Source: a virus. Taken from it: a DNA stretch of 48,032 nucleotides. Location: IMG/VR virus record IMGVR_UViG_3300048591_000865, positions 1 through 48,032 of that record; one strand, written 5' to 3'. The position numbers were made by a program, and so were the translations under genes. Positions within the stretch are counted from its first letter, which is position 1, and every line of letters starts with the position of its first letter. Below the pieces are notes generated by a model. The model was not told where the DNA came from. It ran no database searches and saw only the letters and a program-made list of their open reading frames with translations. Below are positions 23,976 through 31,358 of the stretch, piece after piece.

Positions 23976-24992
23976 TTAGTTTACGTCAGTTACAACGCCA
24001 TTGTGCGCGATAACTGCCCACAAGTTTGCGCCGATAGCTTCCAAAGTTACAGAAGAACCGATGTCAGTGATACGAATCGCATCACCTGCCGCAGGTGTAA
24101 TGGTAGCTCCTGAAGAAGTAACATGTGCAATTTGGTCAGTACCATCTGCAGGATTGATGTCAAAGTCGTCAGCTGTTCCAGCAATAAAGGTAAGTCGGCA
24201 ACCTAAAACTGTCGAAGCTTCAGGGAGTGTCATTACATCAGCACTGTTTGAAACAAGTGATTGACCACATTGAGCTGCAGTGATGGCCGCAGTTGTAGAA
24301 GCCGTTTGAAGTTGCAAGAAGCCGCTTAAACTGTCACCACCATCACCAGTGATTCCACCAGTCAAAGTCATATCGCCGTCAGCAGCCGCAACAGTAATTT
24401 TAGCAACTTGTGAACCTGAAGCGTCATTGGAAAGAGTGAAAGAGTTGTCTGAAGCAACAGAACCTAACAACCAGTCATCGCCGTTGTCGTCTGATTCATC
24501 GGCTTTAAGTGTGATGTTTGCGTTGGTAGCTTCAAAAGCCACAACGTTTACATTGGCTGCGGCATCATCAAAACCAAAGCTGATTGCATCGGTAGCATTT
24601 GTAACTGTCTCGCTGTCAGCTAAAGTCAAAACTCCCGCTGTAGAGATTGTCAGTTTGGCAACTTGAGCACCTGAAACGTTATTGCTAAAGCTTAAAGCGT
24701 TTCCAGAAGCTGCTACAGTTGCTGCCCAGTCATCACCGCTGTCATCGGAATTATCCGCTGCCAAAGTGAAAACGATGTCTGTTGCATTCGCTGCAGTCAA
24801 ACTTACGTTTCCTGCCAGGGTAGGCGAAGAAATCATACTGAAGTCATTTCCAACACGCGAGCAAGTCAGGCCGGAACCGCACTTAATCGAATTGAAAATA
24901 CCTAAATTCGTGGTCGATTGATACCCACGAAAGCCTGCAATAGCGAGTACGCTAAAGAGTAAAATTGCGACGGTAAGCGTGATTTTTTTCAT
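23976..24992 (-). CDS. Secreted repeat protein inside the head module, 338 aa
   Basis: MKKITLTVAILLFSVLAIAG is a clear Sec signal peptide. Then FRGYQSTTNLGIFNSIKCG and GLTCSRVGNDFSMISSPTL, a trimerisation-like opening seen in fibre proteins. Two repeats follow: one with ADNSDDSGDDWAA and SFSNNVSGAQVAKLTI, one with ADESDDNGDDWLL and TLSNDASGSQVAKITV. The C-terminal part (GCRLTFIAGTADDFDINPAD) is beta-rich and ends in GANLWAVIAHNG, like fibre tips. AAAGGG lies before the ATG. It is placed between portal and scaffold where no secreted protein is expected. The role could be a capsid-attached fibre or a host-surface protein made late in infection. Confidence 0.75.
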   Translation of the reverse strand: MKKITLTVAILLFSVLAIAGFRGYQSTTNLGIFNSIKCGSGLTCSRVGNDFSMISSPTLAGNVSLTAANATDIVFTLAADNSDDSGDDWAATVAASGNALSFSNNVSGAQVAKLTISTAGVLTLADSETVTNATDAISFGFDDAAANVNVVAFEATNANITLKADESDDNGDDWLLGSVASDNSFTLSNDASGSQVAKITVAAADGDMTLTGGITGDGGDSLSGFLQLQTASTTAAITAAQCGQSLVSNSADVMTLPEASTVLGCRLTFIAGTADDFDINPADGTDQIAHVTSSGATITPAAGDAIRITDIGSSVTLEAIGANLWAVIAHNGVVTDVN

Positions 24993-25015
24993 TTTAAACC
25001 CTTTCGTTTAAAAGT

Positions 25016-26722
25016 TTATTTTTTAACTTGTTGAGCTGAAGCTACGTCTTTCATCGCCCCTGCGAGGGCCGGTGCAGTTTCGTTTAACATCTGCTCACGT
25101 TGGGCCTGTCTCATGGCCTTCTCGCGTAACGCTTCGACTTTTGACTGAGGATTATTAAGTCCAGCTGGTAAAAATAAACGGTCTTCATAAATATCTGCCA
25201 GCTTGTCCAAATTCATCTTGTCAAAAATCGCAGGTTGTATCTGTCCAACATTGGAGACCATTTCGACATACCTGTCAATAACCGGCAAATCGGCAGCTTT
25301 TTGGGCTTGAGCAAAAACAGAGATATACTCGGTCCTTAAACTCTCACCTTGAAGACCTTCAGGAATTGGCGGAAGGTAGGGGTCTTCGTCCAGTACATAG
25401 TCCATAATCAATTCAATCACCGGTGTATTGTGGGTAAAATTGAGACTTTGTAGGTTTGGTCCAATGACCACTTGTTGTTCTTGAATCACCGCATTAGTTT
25501 CAGTTGCTGTTCTCGTTTTGGGATTACGACTCAAATACATTAAATAGTCAGAATAGTAAATTTTGTCGACCATTGCCCGAAGATCATTAACATCCAAATT
25601 CAAAGTAGCGATCGCCGGATTTATTTCAAAAATCTTTTTCAGTCCACCCGCTGCCATAGATTGCGCGTCCATTGGGACATAGGAGTTGGGGGCCGTACTG
25701 ATGTACGATTTTCTCAAATTAGCAGGGCCTTGAACTGCCGGTTTCAACATCTGATCTAGCGCGATGTCTTTACCGATAGCTTTTTTATTTAAGGATTTAA
25801 TTAAACCGAGGGCATCAAGTGTCGGCCCCTTTTCTCCATATTCAAAATTATCAGAGTTCTCAGAACGGCCAACAATGAAAGGCTTGCGTTTTGAGGCGCT
25901 GATTTTCAAAAATGTGGAATCGTGATTTGGGTCTTCAACACTGCTCGCACTGAGTTCAGCAATTGTACTGTAACTCTGAGTTGAACCTACTTCGTAAGTC
26001 AGTGAGAGCCACTTCTTGTTCATCAGTGCTTCCGGCATTTCCGGCTTAAACATAGAGTTTGGTTTGATTTGGTGAACTACATCAATTTTGTGAGTGTAGT
26101 TTCCTTCTTCGTACATTTTTCGCACATGAGAGCTGAAATTGGACCAGTCCCATTTTCCGTTTTTCTTCTTACCGTAGGCGTCTACCAAAGCTTTAACTGT
26201 CAGAGTGAATTCACGAACCAGACAGTCAGCGATACCTAAATTGTTATTTAAAATGTAGTAGCTTCCAGGAGTCAGATTGTGGAAATGAAGACCTGTCTCT
26301 AACTCATCAACATAATAAGCACCGCAATTAAAAACACCGTAGTCATAATAAAATTGTCCTGCAGCATGGTAGAAATTTGAAGTTGAGAGTGCAGTCAAAG
26401 TGCGTTCTGTGAATTTCTGCAACCATTCCCTATTTGCCGGAAAGCGATTAACATCAGAATCAGAATGAGCAATACGATACCATGGTCGAGAAGCTGAAGT
26501 GTTACCTTCAAGAAATCCTGCAACATACGATCGCAACGCTAAGATGTGAGTGGCGTCGACTATGTGCTGATTGAGTCTCTTACCCTCTTCTTGTGCAAGC
26601 AGAACGCGAGTCCTATGAGGTAGCGCCCAGCGACCACATTGAATCCAAGACTCTTTGACTTTATCAAATCGCTCTTTGGTTTGATGTCTTAAATATTCAC
26701 AGTCACGTTTTGAATAACTCAT
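25016..26722 (-). CDS. Portal (podovirus head-to-tail connector), 568 aa
   Basis: Matches the head-tail connector family of podoviruses: RFDKVKESWIQCGRWALPHR near the start, then DATHILALRSYVAGFLEGNT and SRPWYRIAHSD, FYHAAGQFYYDYGVFNCGAY and LHFHNLTPGSYYILNNNLGI. Later RTATETNAVIQEQQVVIGPN marks the crown/wing region, and the last 60 residues are Ala/Gln-rich helix. Length is within the family range. AGGA precedes the ATG, which follows the upstream TAA directly. The dodecamer at one capsid vertex is the DNA entry and exit channel and terminase docking site. Confidence 0.88.
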   Translation of the reverse strand: MSYSKRDCEYLRHQTKERFDKVKESWIQCGRWALPHRTRVLLAQEEGKRLNQHIVDATHILALRSYVAGFLEGNTSASRPWYRIAHSDSDVNRFPANREWLQKFTERTLTALSTSNFYHAAGQFYYDYGVFNCGAYYVDELETGLHFHNLTPGSYYILNNNLGIADCLVREFTLTVKALVDAYGKKKNGKWDWSNFSSHVRKMYEEGNYTHKIDVVHQIKPNSMFKPEMPEALMNKKWLSLTYEVGSTQSYSTIAELSASSVEDPNHDSTFLKISASKRKPFIVGRSENSDNFEYGEKGPTLDALGLIKSLNKKAIGKDIALDQMLKPAVQGPANLRKSYISTAPNSYVPMDAQSMAAGGLKKIFEINPAIATLNLDVNDLRAMVDKIYYSDYLMYLSRNPKTRTATETNAVIQEQQVVIGPNLQSLNFTHNTPVIELIMDYVLDEDPYLPPIPEGLQGESLRTEYISVFAQAQKAADLPVIDRYVEMVSNVGQIQPAIFDKMNLDKLADIYEDRLFLPAGLNNPQSKVEALREKAMRQAQREQMLNETAPALAGAMKDVASAQQVKK

Positions 26723-27145
26723 TTATAGTCCTAAGAAATCACGGGTCATTCCCGCTTCAGCTTGTCCCAATAATTGAGATCGCTGTTGTGCACTTACTGA
26801 ATTGGTAAGAAGACCAGCTTCAACAGATGTCTGAACATCAAGTCGCGCCTTCCTAGCTTTCTGATCTGCCATGTCTTGCCTTCTCGCTGCAGCTTCAGCT
26901 GCAACCGCATCTTTCGCGTCCATGTTGGCTTTTCTGGCTTGATTTCGACCAGTAACTTCACCAATACCCTCATCAGCCGCGCGAGTGGTTACACCGGCCC
27001 CAAATTTACCATCCTCGTAACCGACGAGACCATAGGTTAAATATTGAGTTCCTACGTTAATGACATCATCTACAGTTCTAATTCCTGTAGCGTTACTGAC
27101 TTGATCAGTGACTCTCTCTACCGCTTTTCGTGGGTCTTCACACAT
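26723..27145 (-). CDS. Small helical protein upstream of the portal, 140 aa
   Basis: ATG at 27145 with GGAG eight bases upstream is chosen over TTG 27157. Residues about 1-60 include RKAVERVTDQVSNATGIRTV and YLTYGLVGYEDGKFGAGVTT; residues 75-110 are a charged Ala-rich helix (KANMDAKDAVAAEAAARRQD), ending AEAGMTRDFLGL. Similar small genes precede podoviral portals; some are internal or head-tail joining proteins, but no function is established here. It overlaps the GNAT-like gene by 8 bases. Confidence 0.65.
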   Translation of the reverse strand: MCEDPRKAVERVTDQVSNATGIRTVDDVINVGTQYLTYGLVGYEDGKFGAGVTTRAADEGIGEVTGRNQARKANMDAKDAVAAEAAARRQDMADQKARKARLDVQTSVEAGLLTNSVSAQQRSQLLGQAEAGMTRDFLGL

Positions 27146-27533
27146 TGCATTCTCCAAAGAAAACTGTCATTGGTTTTGGGAATTTCAAAGCGCCGCTTTT
27201 TTCAAAACGTTTAATTGCCGGAACCTCATCCATGACAGATACGAAAGCATCATAACCAAGAGATTTTGTGACGCTTTTTAAGTTATTTACAAGATAATCA
27301 ACGGCATCTGAGGAAAAAACTTTATCGCAAAATGGATTTCTCGTAATAAAAAGAAACATGCAAAGCTTTGAACCGAGTATCGGATAAACCATTATTGCTG
27401 CCCCTAAAACTCCGTCTTTTTCAACAGTTGCGATATTTTCGCAAAGTAAAAAATTAGGAAAATGTGTGTGGTAATGACAATACCACTTAAAATATTCTTC
27501 CCGTTCGGCTTCGGTCATAAGTCGAATTTGCAT
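27138..27533 (-). CDS. GNAT-like N-acetyltransferase, 131 aa
   Basis: The predicted fold follows the GNAT order: beta strands around LCENIATVEKDGVLGAAIMV, then a CMFLFITRNP strand, the helix SDAVDYLVNNLKSVTKSLGY and the late GYDAFVSVMDEVPAIKRFEK helix with an SGALK turn. The classical acetyl-CoA pyrophosphate loop (Q/RxxGxG/A) is not obvious, so cofactor use is uncertain. Small GNAT-like genes are frequent between the terminase and portal genes of podoviruses; targets are not known. GAGG lies five bases before the ATG. Confidence 0.6.
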   Translation of the reverse strand: MQIRLMTEAEREEYFKWYCHYHTHFPNFLLCENIATVEKDGVLGAAIMVYPILGSKLCMFLFITRNPFCDKVFSSDAVDYLVNNLKSVTKSLGYDAFVSVMDEVPAIKRFEKSGALKFPKPMTVFFGECNV

Positions 27534-27567
27534 ACAACCTCAATGGTTTCGGTAACATCTCAATAAG

Positions 27568-29151
27568 TCAATCGTATAAATCACCGTAAGCGTCATCCTC
27601 TTGATACGAGGGTTCATGGTCGGGCATTTGGTAGGCACCCTTTCCAATCCCTTTATTCATCGGGTCGGCGTGCATGTCATTGTCCGGCAGGCGCTCCAGA
27701 ATAGGCCGAGCAAATCCTAAAACCAGACCATCGGCAATGTCCGGCGATGACCCTACTCGAGCTTTAATCTCGAGTTTCGGTTCCGCCAATTTCTTCATAT
27801 TTATTTTGTGGCGTCCACCTTTGGTCCAGCAGAGCTGTTTACGAATGTCATCAATCCAATGCTTCTCACGCGCATCGATCACGGCACTTTCACGAAGCCA
27901 CTTCTCAGTCTCGTAGTACATCTGTGCGCGAAGATTCGCATACTGCGAGTCCTTAAATTCCGCAGCATCATTTGGTGAAGCTGCAAATGAGACCAGTTCC
28001 CAATTAAATTTGTGCTGATTATTTGCTAAAGTTTTAAGTGCTGTTCCTTCACCCTGATCTATGAAAACCGCATCGATCGCAAGCTCTCTCTCCCACTGAC
28101 AAAGCTTATTGAAAGTGTACATGTGATCTTGTCCAAGGGATTTATCAAGTCTGTATCGCTCAAGCAGTCTCGCATAATTACCTTGGCGAAACCAAATCAC
28201 CGTCTCATCGCCGCCTGTCCAAGCAGGGTCACACATGAGTATGGCTGGAAGCATCTGCACTGATGTTACGTCGAATTTCGCCGCTCTCTCAATGGCTTGA
28301 ATGACAAGCTCTTGTGTGATGATAGAGTCTTTGGAAGTCTTACGCGGAAGTCCTCGTACACGAACCCGAAAGTCATCATGGTCCTCATTCCCACCACACT
28401 CTGTAAGCCACGCCTCGATTTGCTTCGGGTCAACGTGACTCATTGTGCGCGTATCAATCCTTCTGGAATTCCATATTGGTGATTCCATGTTCTGCTCAAA
28501 CTTACTCTCAGGGTCATCCGAGTTCCCGAACGCCATCCATATCTTTATCGTATCTTTGTCCGTCATGGCACCAGATGCGTATTGCCAAATGACTGCAGGA
28601 ATACCGGGCGCTTCCTCAAATATATAGAGGATTGCATGTCCCTCATTGTGGAGACCGGAAATACTGGCCGGATTCTCTTCACTCCAAGTCACTGAGTCCA
28701 GTCGCCAAGTCTCAGCAAGCTTAGGGTCTCTGGCTTTAATACTCTGTCCGAGCTTCTCGAAAAAATGCTCACTGTACCGGGCATGTCTGTACCATTTGTC
28801 ATACTCAGGCCAAATGATCGAGTTCATCTGTGGTTGAGTATTGGCAGTGATGCGCCCTCGTACTCGCTGCGTGTACATGAGCATGAAATACGTCATTGCT
28901 CCAAAGGATGTCTTTGCGGCACCATTCCCGGAACTGACAATGAGTCTGTAAGCCTCGTGACGAGTGGCAGGGTCAGAGAGGTGTTTTGAGAGCTTAGCCC
29001 ACTCTTCCATTTGCCAGTCGTAGGGTTTTTTAAACTCTAACTCATGACCCTTTTGACCGAATGGGAAAATAATGTAGACCAATTTACAGAAGTCATACCT
29101 GTTCTCGTCGATCAACTCTTTAAATAGTGCTAACTCATCTTTATTTATCAA
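27568..29151 (-). CDS. terL: Terminase large subunit, 527 aa
   Basis: ATPase: residues 43-50 PYDWQMEE (adenine-binding region), deviant Walker A SSGNGAAKTS (73-82), Walker B ILYIFEEA (174-181) with catalytic Glu180. Nuclease: Asp308 in LMCDPAWTGGDE, Asp365 in VFIDQGEG, and Asp471/Asp474 in SPDIADGLVLGF, giving the RNase H-like metal site. It translocates DNA into the prohead and cuts it. The start is TTG at 29151, overlapping the upstream TGA (TTGA), with AAAGGAG eight bases before it; there is no alternative ATG near. It follows the small subunit and a zinc-ribbon gene, all coupled by overlaps. Confidence 0.93.
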   Translation of the reverse strand: MINKDELALFKELIDENRYDFCKLVYIIFPFGQKGHELEFKKPYDWQMEEWAKLSKHLSDPATRHEAYRLIVSSGNGAAKTSFGAMTYFMLMYTQRVRGRITANTQPQMNSIIWPEYDKWYRHARYSEHFFEKLGQSIKARDPKLAETWRLDSVTWSEENPASISGLHNEGHAILYIFEEAPGIPAVIWQYASGAMTDKDTIKIWMAFGNSDDPESKFEQNMESPIWNSRRIDTRTMSHVDPKQIEAWLTECGGNEDHDDFRVRVRGLPRKTSKDSIITQELVIQAIERAAKFDVTSVQMLPAILMCDPAWTGGDETVIWFRQGNYARLLERYRLDKSLGQDHMYTFNKLCQWERELAIDAVFIDQGEGTALKTLANNQHKFNWELVSFAASPNDAAEFKDSQYANLRAQMYYETEKWLRESAVIDAREKHWIDDIRKQLCWTKGGRHKINMKKLAEPKLEIKARVGSSPDIADGLVLGFARPILERLPDNDMHADPMNKGIGKGAYQMPDHEPSYQEDDAYGDLYD

Positions 29152-29360
29152 TGCTCGCTCTCCTTTAAATATGCGGGGTCTATAAAGGAGGCGAAACTAT
29201 TTTGCTCCTCGCACTGTGGACATTGGAGTCTAAACAGTTGTGTGCTTGCCTCGATAGTTCCAATCCATCTATGAAAGCAATTCATACAAAGTGCCAATAT
29301 CACAAACCTCTCAGGCTTGGTTCTATACTTACTGAAGTCGATGACATTACTCACTGTCAT
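29148..29360 (-). CDS. Zinc-ribbon protein between the terminase genes, 70 aa
   Basis: The ATG at 29360 overlaps the end of the small terminase gene. Four cysteines at 25, 28, 47 and 50 (LCMNCFHRW and LQCPQCEEQ) make a treble-clef or ribbon zinc site, and the tail is SFASFIDPAYLKESEH. Small proteins of this exact layout (VIDFSKYR start, CxxC...CxxC, SF ending) are common between terS and terL in podoviruses. A role in terminase or packaging regulation is inferred from the position. The longer upstream reading frame has no support. Confidence 0.75.
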   Translation of the reverse strand: MTVSNVIDFSKYRTKPERFVILALCMNCFHRWIGTIEASTQLFRLQCPQCEEQNSFASFIDPAYLKESEH

Positions 29361-30027
29361 CCTCTGGCTCTGGAAGTGCCACTGGTGGGGCGACATCTCG
29401 CATCTCCAATAACCTATCCTCTGCACGCTTACGAGACTCGAGCAGCACGCTTGCCATGTTGTCAGAAATACTATGCTCGATTTTTTTATTCTCTTTAAAG
29501 ATATTCTTCTCACGTCCAAGCAGCTCGACTGCTTTCATCTTATCCCAAAGCTCAACCTCTATTATGCGCCCACTCACAACCCGCATTCCATTCGGGTCAG
29601 TGTCATAGCAATTCTTCACTTTGAATTTCCTCACCGCACGACGAGTCTCTGGTGACAGCTCTGAGAGCTTCTCTTTATATGTTCCATCTGCGTTCTCAAA
29701 CTCCGCGATGTCGACATTTGCGACTTCTATCACCTTCTGAACCACATCATGAGCGTCGTAACCGTACTTATTCAGAGCCAAGTCTGTGATCTTATTTATC
29801 GCCTCGTAAATGTCAGGTCTACGCTTAAGCGACTGACAGTCACGATACGAGAGACCTGTCTCAGCCGCCACTTGTCTCAAGTCTCTGCTTACTAGGTAAG
29901 CGTTGATAAATCTTAAAATATTCGGGTCTTCTCTATGCTGAGGCCAAAGTGTAGTGGACAAAATAATAGAGATGTCACTGGTTGGAATTGTGGTCGCTTT
30001 ATGTCCTGGGGGTAAAGGAATGCTCAT
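29347..30027 (-). CDS. terS: Terminase small subunit, 226 aa
   Basis: First gene of the late operon. The N-terminal half has a helix-turn-helix: NAYLVSRDLRQVAAETGLSY then RDCQSLKRRPDIYEAINKI. The C-terminal part has LWDKMKAVELLGREKNIFKE, the signature end of Terminase_2-type small subunits. It binds packaging-initiation DNA and recruits TerL. I choose ATG 30027: the alternative TTG at 30063 lies in the U-tract side of a strong terminator (30064-30105) and would add 12 unlike residues. No clear Shine-Dalgarno sequence precedes the ATG, which is unusual here. Confidence 0.82.
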   Translation of the reverse strand: MSIPLPPGHKATTIPTSDISIILSTTLWPQHREDPNILRFINAYLVSRDLRQVAAETGLSYRDCQSLKRRPDIYEAINKITDLALNKYGYDAHDVVQKVIEVANVDIAEFENADGTYKEKLSELSPETRRAVRKFKVKNCYDTDPNGMRVVSGRIIEVELWDKMKAVELLGREKNIFKENKKIEHSISDNMASVLLESRKRAEDRLLEMRDVAPPVALPEPEDDSE

Positions 30028-30063
30028 AGTCCAACTGTGTGAGTGAGTCTTATTATATGTCAA

Positions 30064-30105
30064 TAAAAAGACCCCGAGGGAGGTTTTCCAGCCTTCTCGG
30101 GGTCT
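30064..30105 (-). terminator. Strong intrinsic terminator just upstream of the late operon
   Basis: Perfect 10-bp stem AGACCCCGAG/CTCGGGGTCT (30069-30078 with 30096-30105). On the minus strand it is followed by TTTTTATTG, the textbook rho-independent form. On the plus strand no T-tract follows. It would stop minus-strand transcripts entering terS from the right, including any that start at promoters between 30110 and 30410. Confidence 0.85.
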
Positions 30106-30430
30106 AAGGGTTTGGAGGACCCAAGTGATCGCATCAGGGAATGTGACTGCTTAATTAAATTGTCGGAGCAGAGTGTTACATAGTGAAGTCGAGAAAAAGT
30201 CGAGACGGTACTCCGTCAGTCCTGCGCATGAGTGCCAACTGGAACCACCCAGTAAACAGATGGCAGCACATGGCAGGAATATTAGGATATGCTAACACCT
30301 CTATATAATAGTAGACCAGTTCGCTCACAACCAAAGACCGGCGTACTAAAGTGCCCGGGAGTTCTGAATTATGTTGCATAGTGTTATAGGAATAACTACC
30401 TAGTTGACAGAAGCATACTTGCATGAGTTA
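30106..30430. other. Non-coding leader region with small hairpins
   Basis: No convincing gene. It holds a GACGG-TACT-CCGTC hairpin (30204-30217), a repeated AGTCGAGA (about 30187 and 30199), repeated ATGGCAG, and the candidate late promoters. The 82-codon minus ORF here has no ribosome binding site and no protein-like pattern. Likely an untranslated late leader. Confidence 0.5.
30305..30410 (-). promoter_or_regulatory. Candidate late promoters on the minus strand
   Basis: Two sigma70-like pairs read towards terS: CTGTCA-N16-TATAAC (30410-30383) and TTGGTT-N18-TATTAT (30334-30305). Each has one good hexamer and one weak hexamer. Both lie upstream of the terminator at 30064-30105, giving a 200-300 nt leader. 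A lone TATAAT at 30057-30052, past the terminator, has no -35 partner. Confidence 0.3.
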
Positions 30431-30474
30431 CGCAATTTTATACGAAATCATATAATTTTAAAGTTATAAAAAAA

Positions 30475-30577
30475 AATTCTACAGGCGCTGTCAAAAAAAT
30501 TTTTGCGAAACGTGTTGGTGGAAAACTACAAAAATATAAATTTCGCAAAAATTCTACTGGTGGAAAATTACAAAAAT
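30475..30577. repeat. AT-rich direct and inverted repeats (origin or operator candidate)
   Basis: TGGTGGAAAA-[CT]-TACAAAAAT occurs at 30516-30535 and 30558-30577 (19 of 20 identical, 42-bp spacing). A 13-bp perfect inverted repeat AATTTTTGCGAAA / TTTCGCAAAAATT (30498-30510 and 30541-30553) brackets the first copy. TTCTACAGG and TTCTACTGG also repeat at about 30478 and 30552. The segment is extremely A/T-rich with poly-A runs. Such clusters occur at phage origins and regulator sites. No plausible gene covers it. Confidence 0.6.
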
Positions 30578-30744
30578 TTTTGATTCGGCCTTTATAAAAA
30601 AAATAAACTTTTTCAATTTTTGTGCGCCCCCCTTCAAAATCTTTTTTCAAATTTAAAAAATCAAACAAACAAACTTCATTCAATTGGTGGCACTGATACC
30701 ATTGAAACAAAGCGCTGCATTTTTAAATGAATCAAACAAACTCA

Positions 30745-30900
30745 TGCGTGGGCCTCACACTCGAGCGCACACTCACCACCTCGCACACAACGCTCGAGCG
30801 CTCAGCTGAGGCGAGTACTCCTCAAGTCGAATATAACGAGGCCTCTAATCGCCTCACCACGGGCAATCTGAAGGGTGAGGCATGGTTAGGCATACCCCAG
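30745..30900. ncRNA. GC-rich island with multiple hairpins, non-coding RNA or origin candidate
   Basis: In an otherwise AT-rich gap this island contains CTCGAGCG/CGCTCGAG (30760-30767 with 30791-30798), TGAGG/CCTCA around 30807-30824, and GCCTCACC/GGTGAGGC (30851-30858 with 30874-30881). GCCTCAC also occurs at 30752-30758 and could pair alternatively with 30875-30881. The 61-codon plus ORF across it has no ribosome binding site and encodes an unnatural Ser/Thr/Glu mix. The strand, if transcribed, is unknown. Confidence 0.4.
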
Positions 30901-31009
30901 ACGCCGGTCTAGTATTGATGCAATGCCAAAACATGATTTAAGTATTTAATTTTATTAGGGAATATCGAAAATGAGTGTGAATTTTTATGTTAAGATTTTA
31001 TTAATTATA

Positions 31010-31038
31010 TTGACTATCCAAAACTCTTAATGTAAAAT
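31010..31038 (+). promoter_or_regulatory. Sigma70-like early promoter
   Basis: TTGACT (31010-31015) and TAAAAT (31033-31038) are spaced by exactly 17 bases, five of six matches each. It points towards the early operon at 31359 and is the best sigma70 match I found in the window. Transcription would start near 31045 and reach a terminator-like hairpin within 30-50 bases. Confidence 0.65.
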
Positions 31039-31056
31039 GTTAGTTAACTTCTAACA
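31038..31056. promoter_or_regulatory. Palindromic operator candidate over the early start site
   Basis: TGTTAG-TTAACTT-CTAACA is a perfect 6+7+6 inverted repeat beginning on the last base of the -10 box and covering the predicted start site. This is where a repressor would block transcription. The Cro-like protein encoded at 35910-36098 is a candidate ligand by inference. Confidence 0.5.
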
Positions 31057-31067
31057 CGAAGATGTGT

Positions 31068-31096
31068 TGAGAAAACCCTGCGAAGCCGGGTTTTTC
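31068..31096 (+). terminator. Intrinsic terminator/attenuator in the early leader
   Basis: AAAACCC/GGGTTTT (31072-31078 with 31088-31094) with an inner GC pair set, extendable outward by TTGA/TCAA, followed by T-run and C on the plus strand; the A-run on the other side makes it usable in both directions. It lies only about 30 bases after the predicted start from the 31010-31038 promoter, so it would yield a roughly 50-nt transcript unless read through. Confidence 0.65.
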
Positions 31097-31248
31097 AATC
31101 ACACTTCATAAAGTCTATCTCACTAATATTTTAGTCTCGTTGCCTCGCGTCAGCCTCAAATCGCATATATTCGAGCCCATAATTAAGCCATACTTCAAGC
31201 TATTCATTATAATTATATATAATTTAGCTATATTTTACATAATTAGTA

Positions 31249-31302
31249 AAACATTGGTTGTTTTGTCTTGCTATTTTAGCAAACAATGTTTATGATTATA
31301 AT
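31249..31302 (+). promoter_or_regulatory. Second early promoter region with palindromic operator
   Basis: TATAAT at 31297-31302 is a perfect -10 box. The -35 position (about 31274-31279) has only TTTTAG and lies inside the perfect palindrome TTGCTA-TTT-TAGCAA (31268-31282). That palindrome is itself nested within AAACATTG/CAATGTTT (31249-31256 with 31284-31291). A weak -35 under palindromes suggests control by a bound regulator. GCGCA-CCGA-TGCGC (31307-31320) makes a hairpin near the 5' end of the mRNA, 38 bases before the first gene. Confidence 0.5.
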
Positions 31303-31358
31303 ATAAGCGCACCGATGCGCGTTAACTGACTTGGATGTCCTTAATTAAAGGATAAAGT

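Noticed and set aside
17807-30027. Diversity-generating retroelement as in Bordetella phage BPP-1
   Set aside because: Capsid gene order resembles BPP-1, but there is no reverse transcriptase gene and no template/variable repeat pair that I could see.
30028-30063. Longer terS start at TTG 30063
   Set aside because: The extension begins in the U-tract of a strong terminator and lacks family resemblance; ATG 30027 is better.
30176-30424. 82-codon minus-strand ORF
   Set aside because: No ribosome binding site, unlikely composition, overlaps candidate promoters.
30438-30710. 90-codon minus-strand ORF
   Set aside because: It lies in the A/T repeat region, and its Phe/Tyr/Lys-rich translation simply reflects poly-A and repeats. 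No ribosome binding site.
30727-30912. 61-codon plus-strand ORF
   Set aside because: Coincides with the GC-rich hairpin island; translation has no protein-like pattern and no Shine-Dalgarno sequence.
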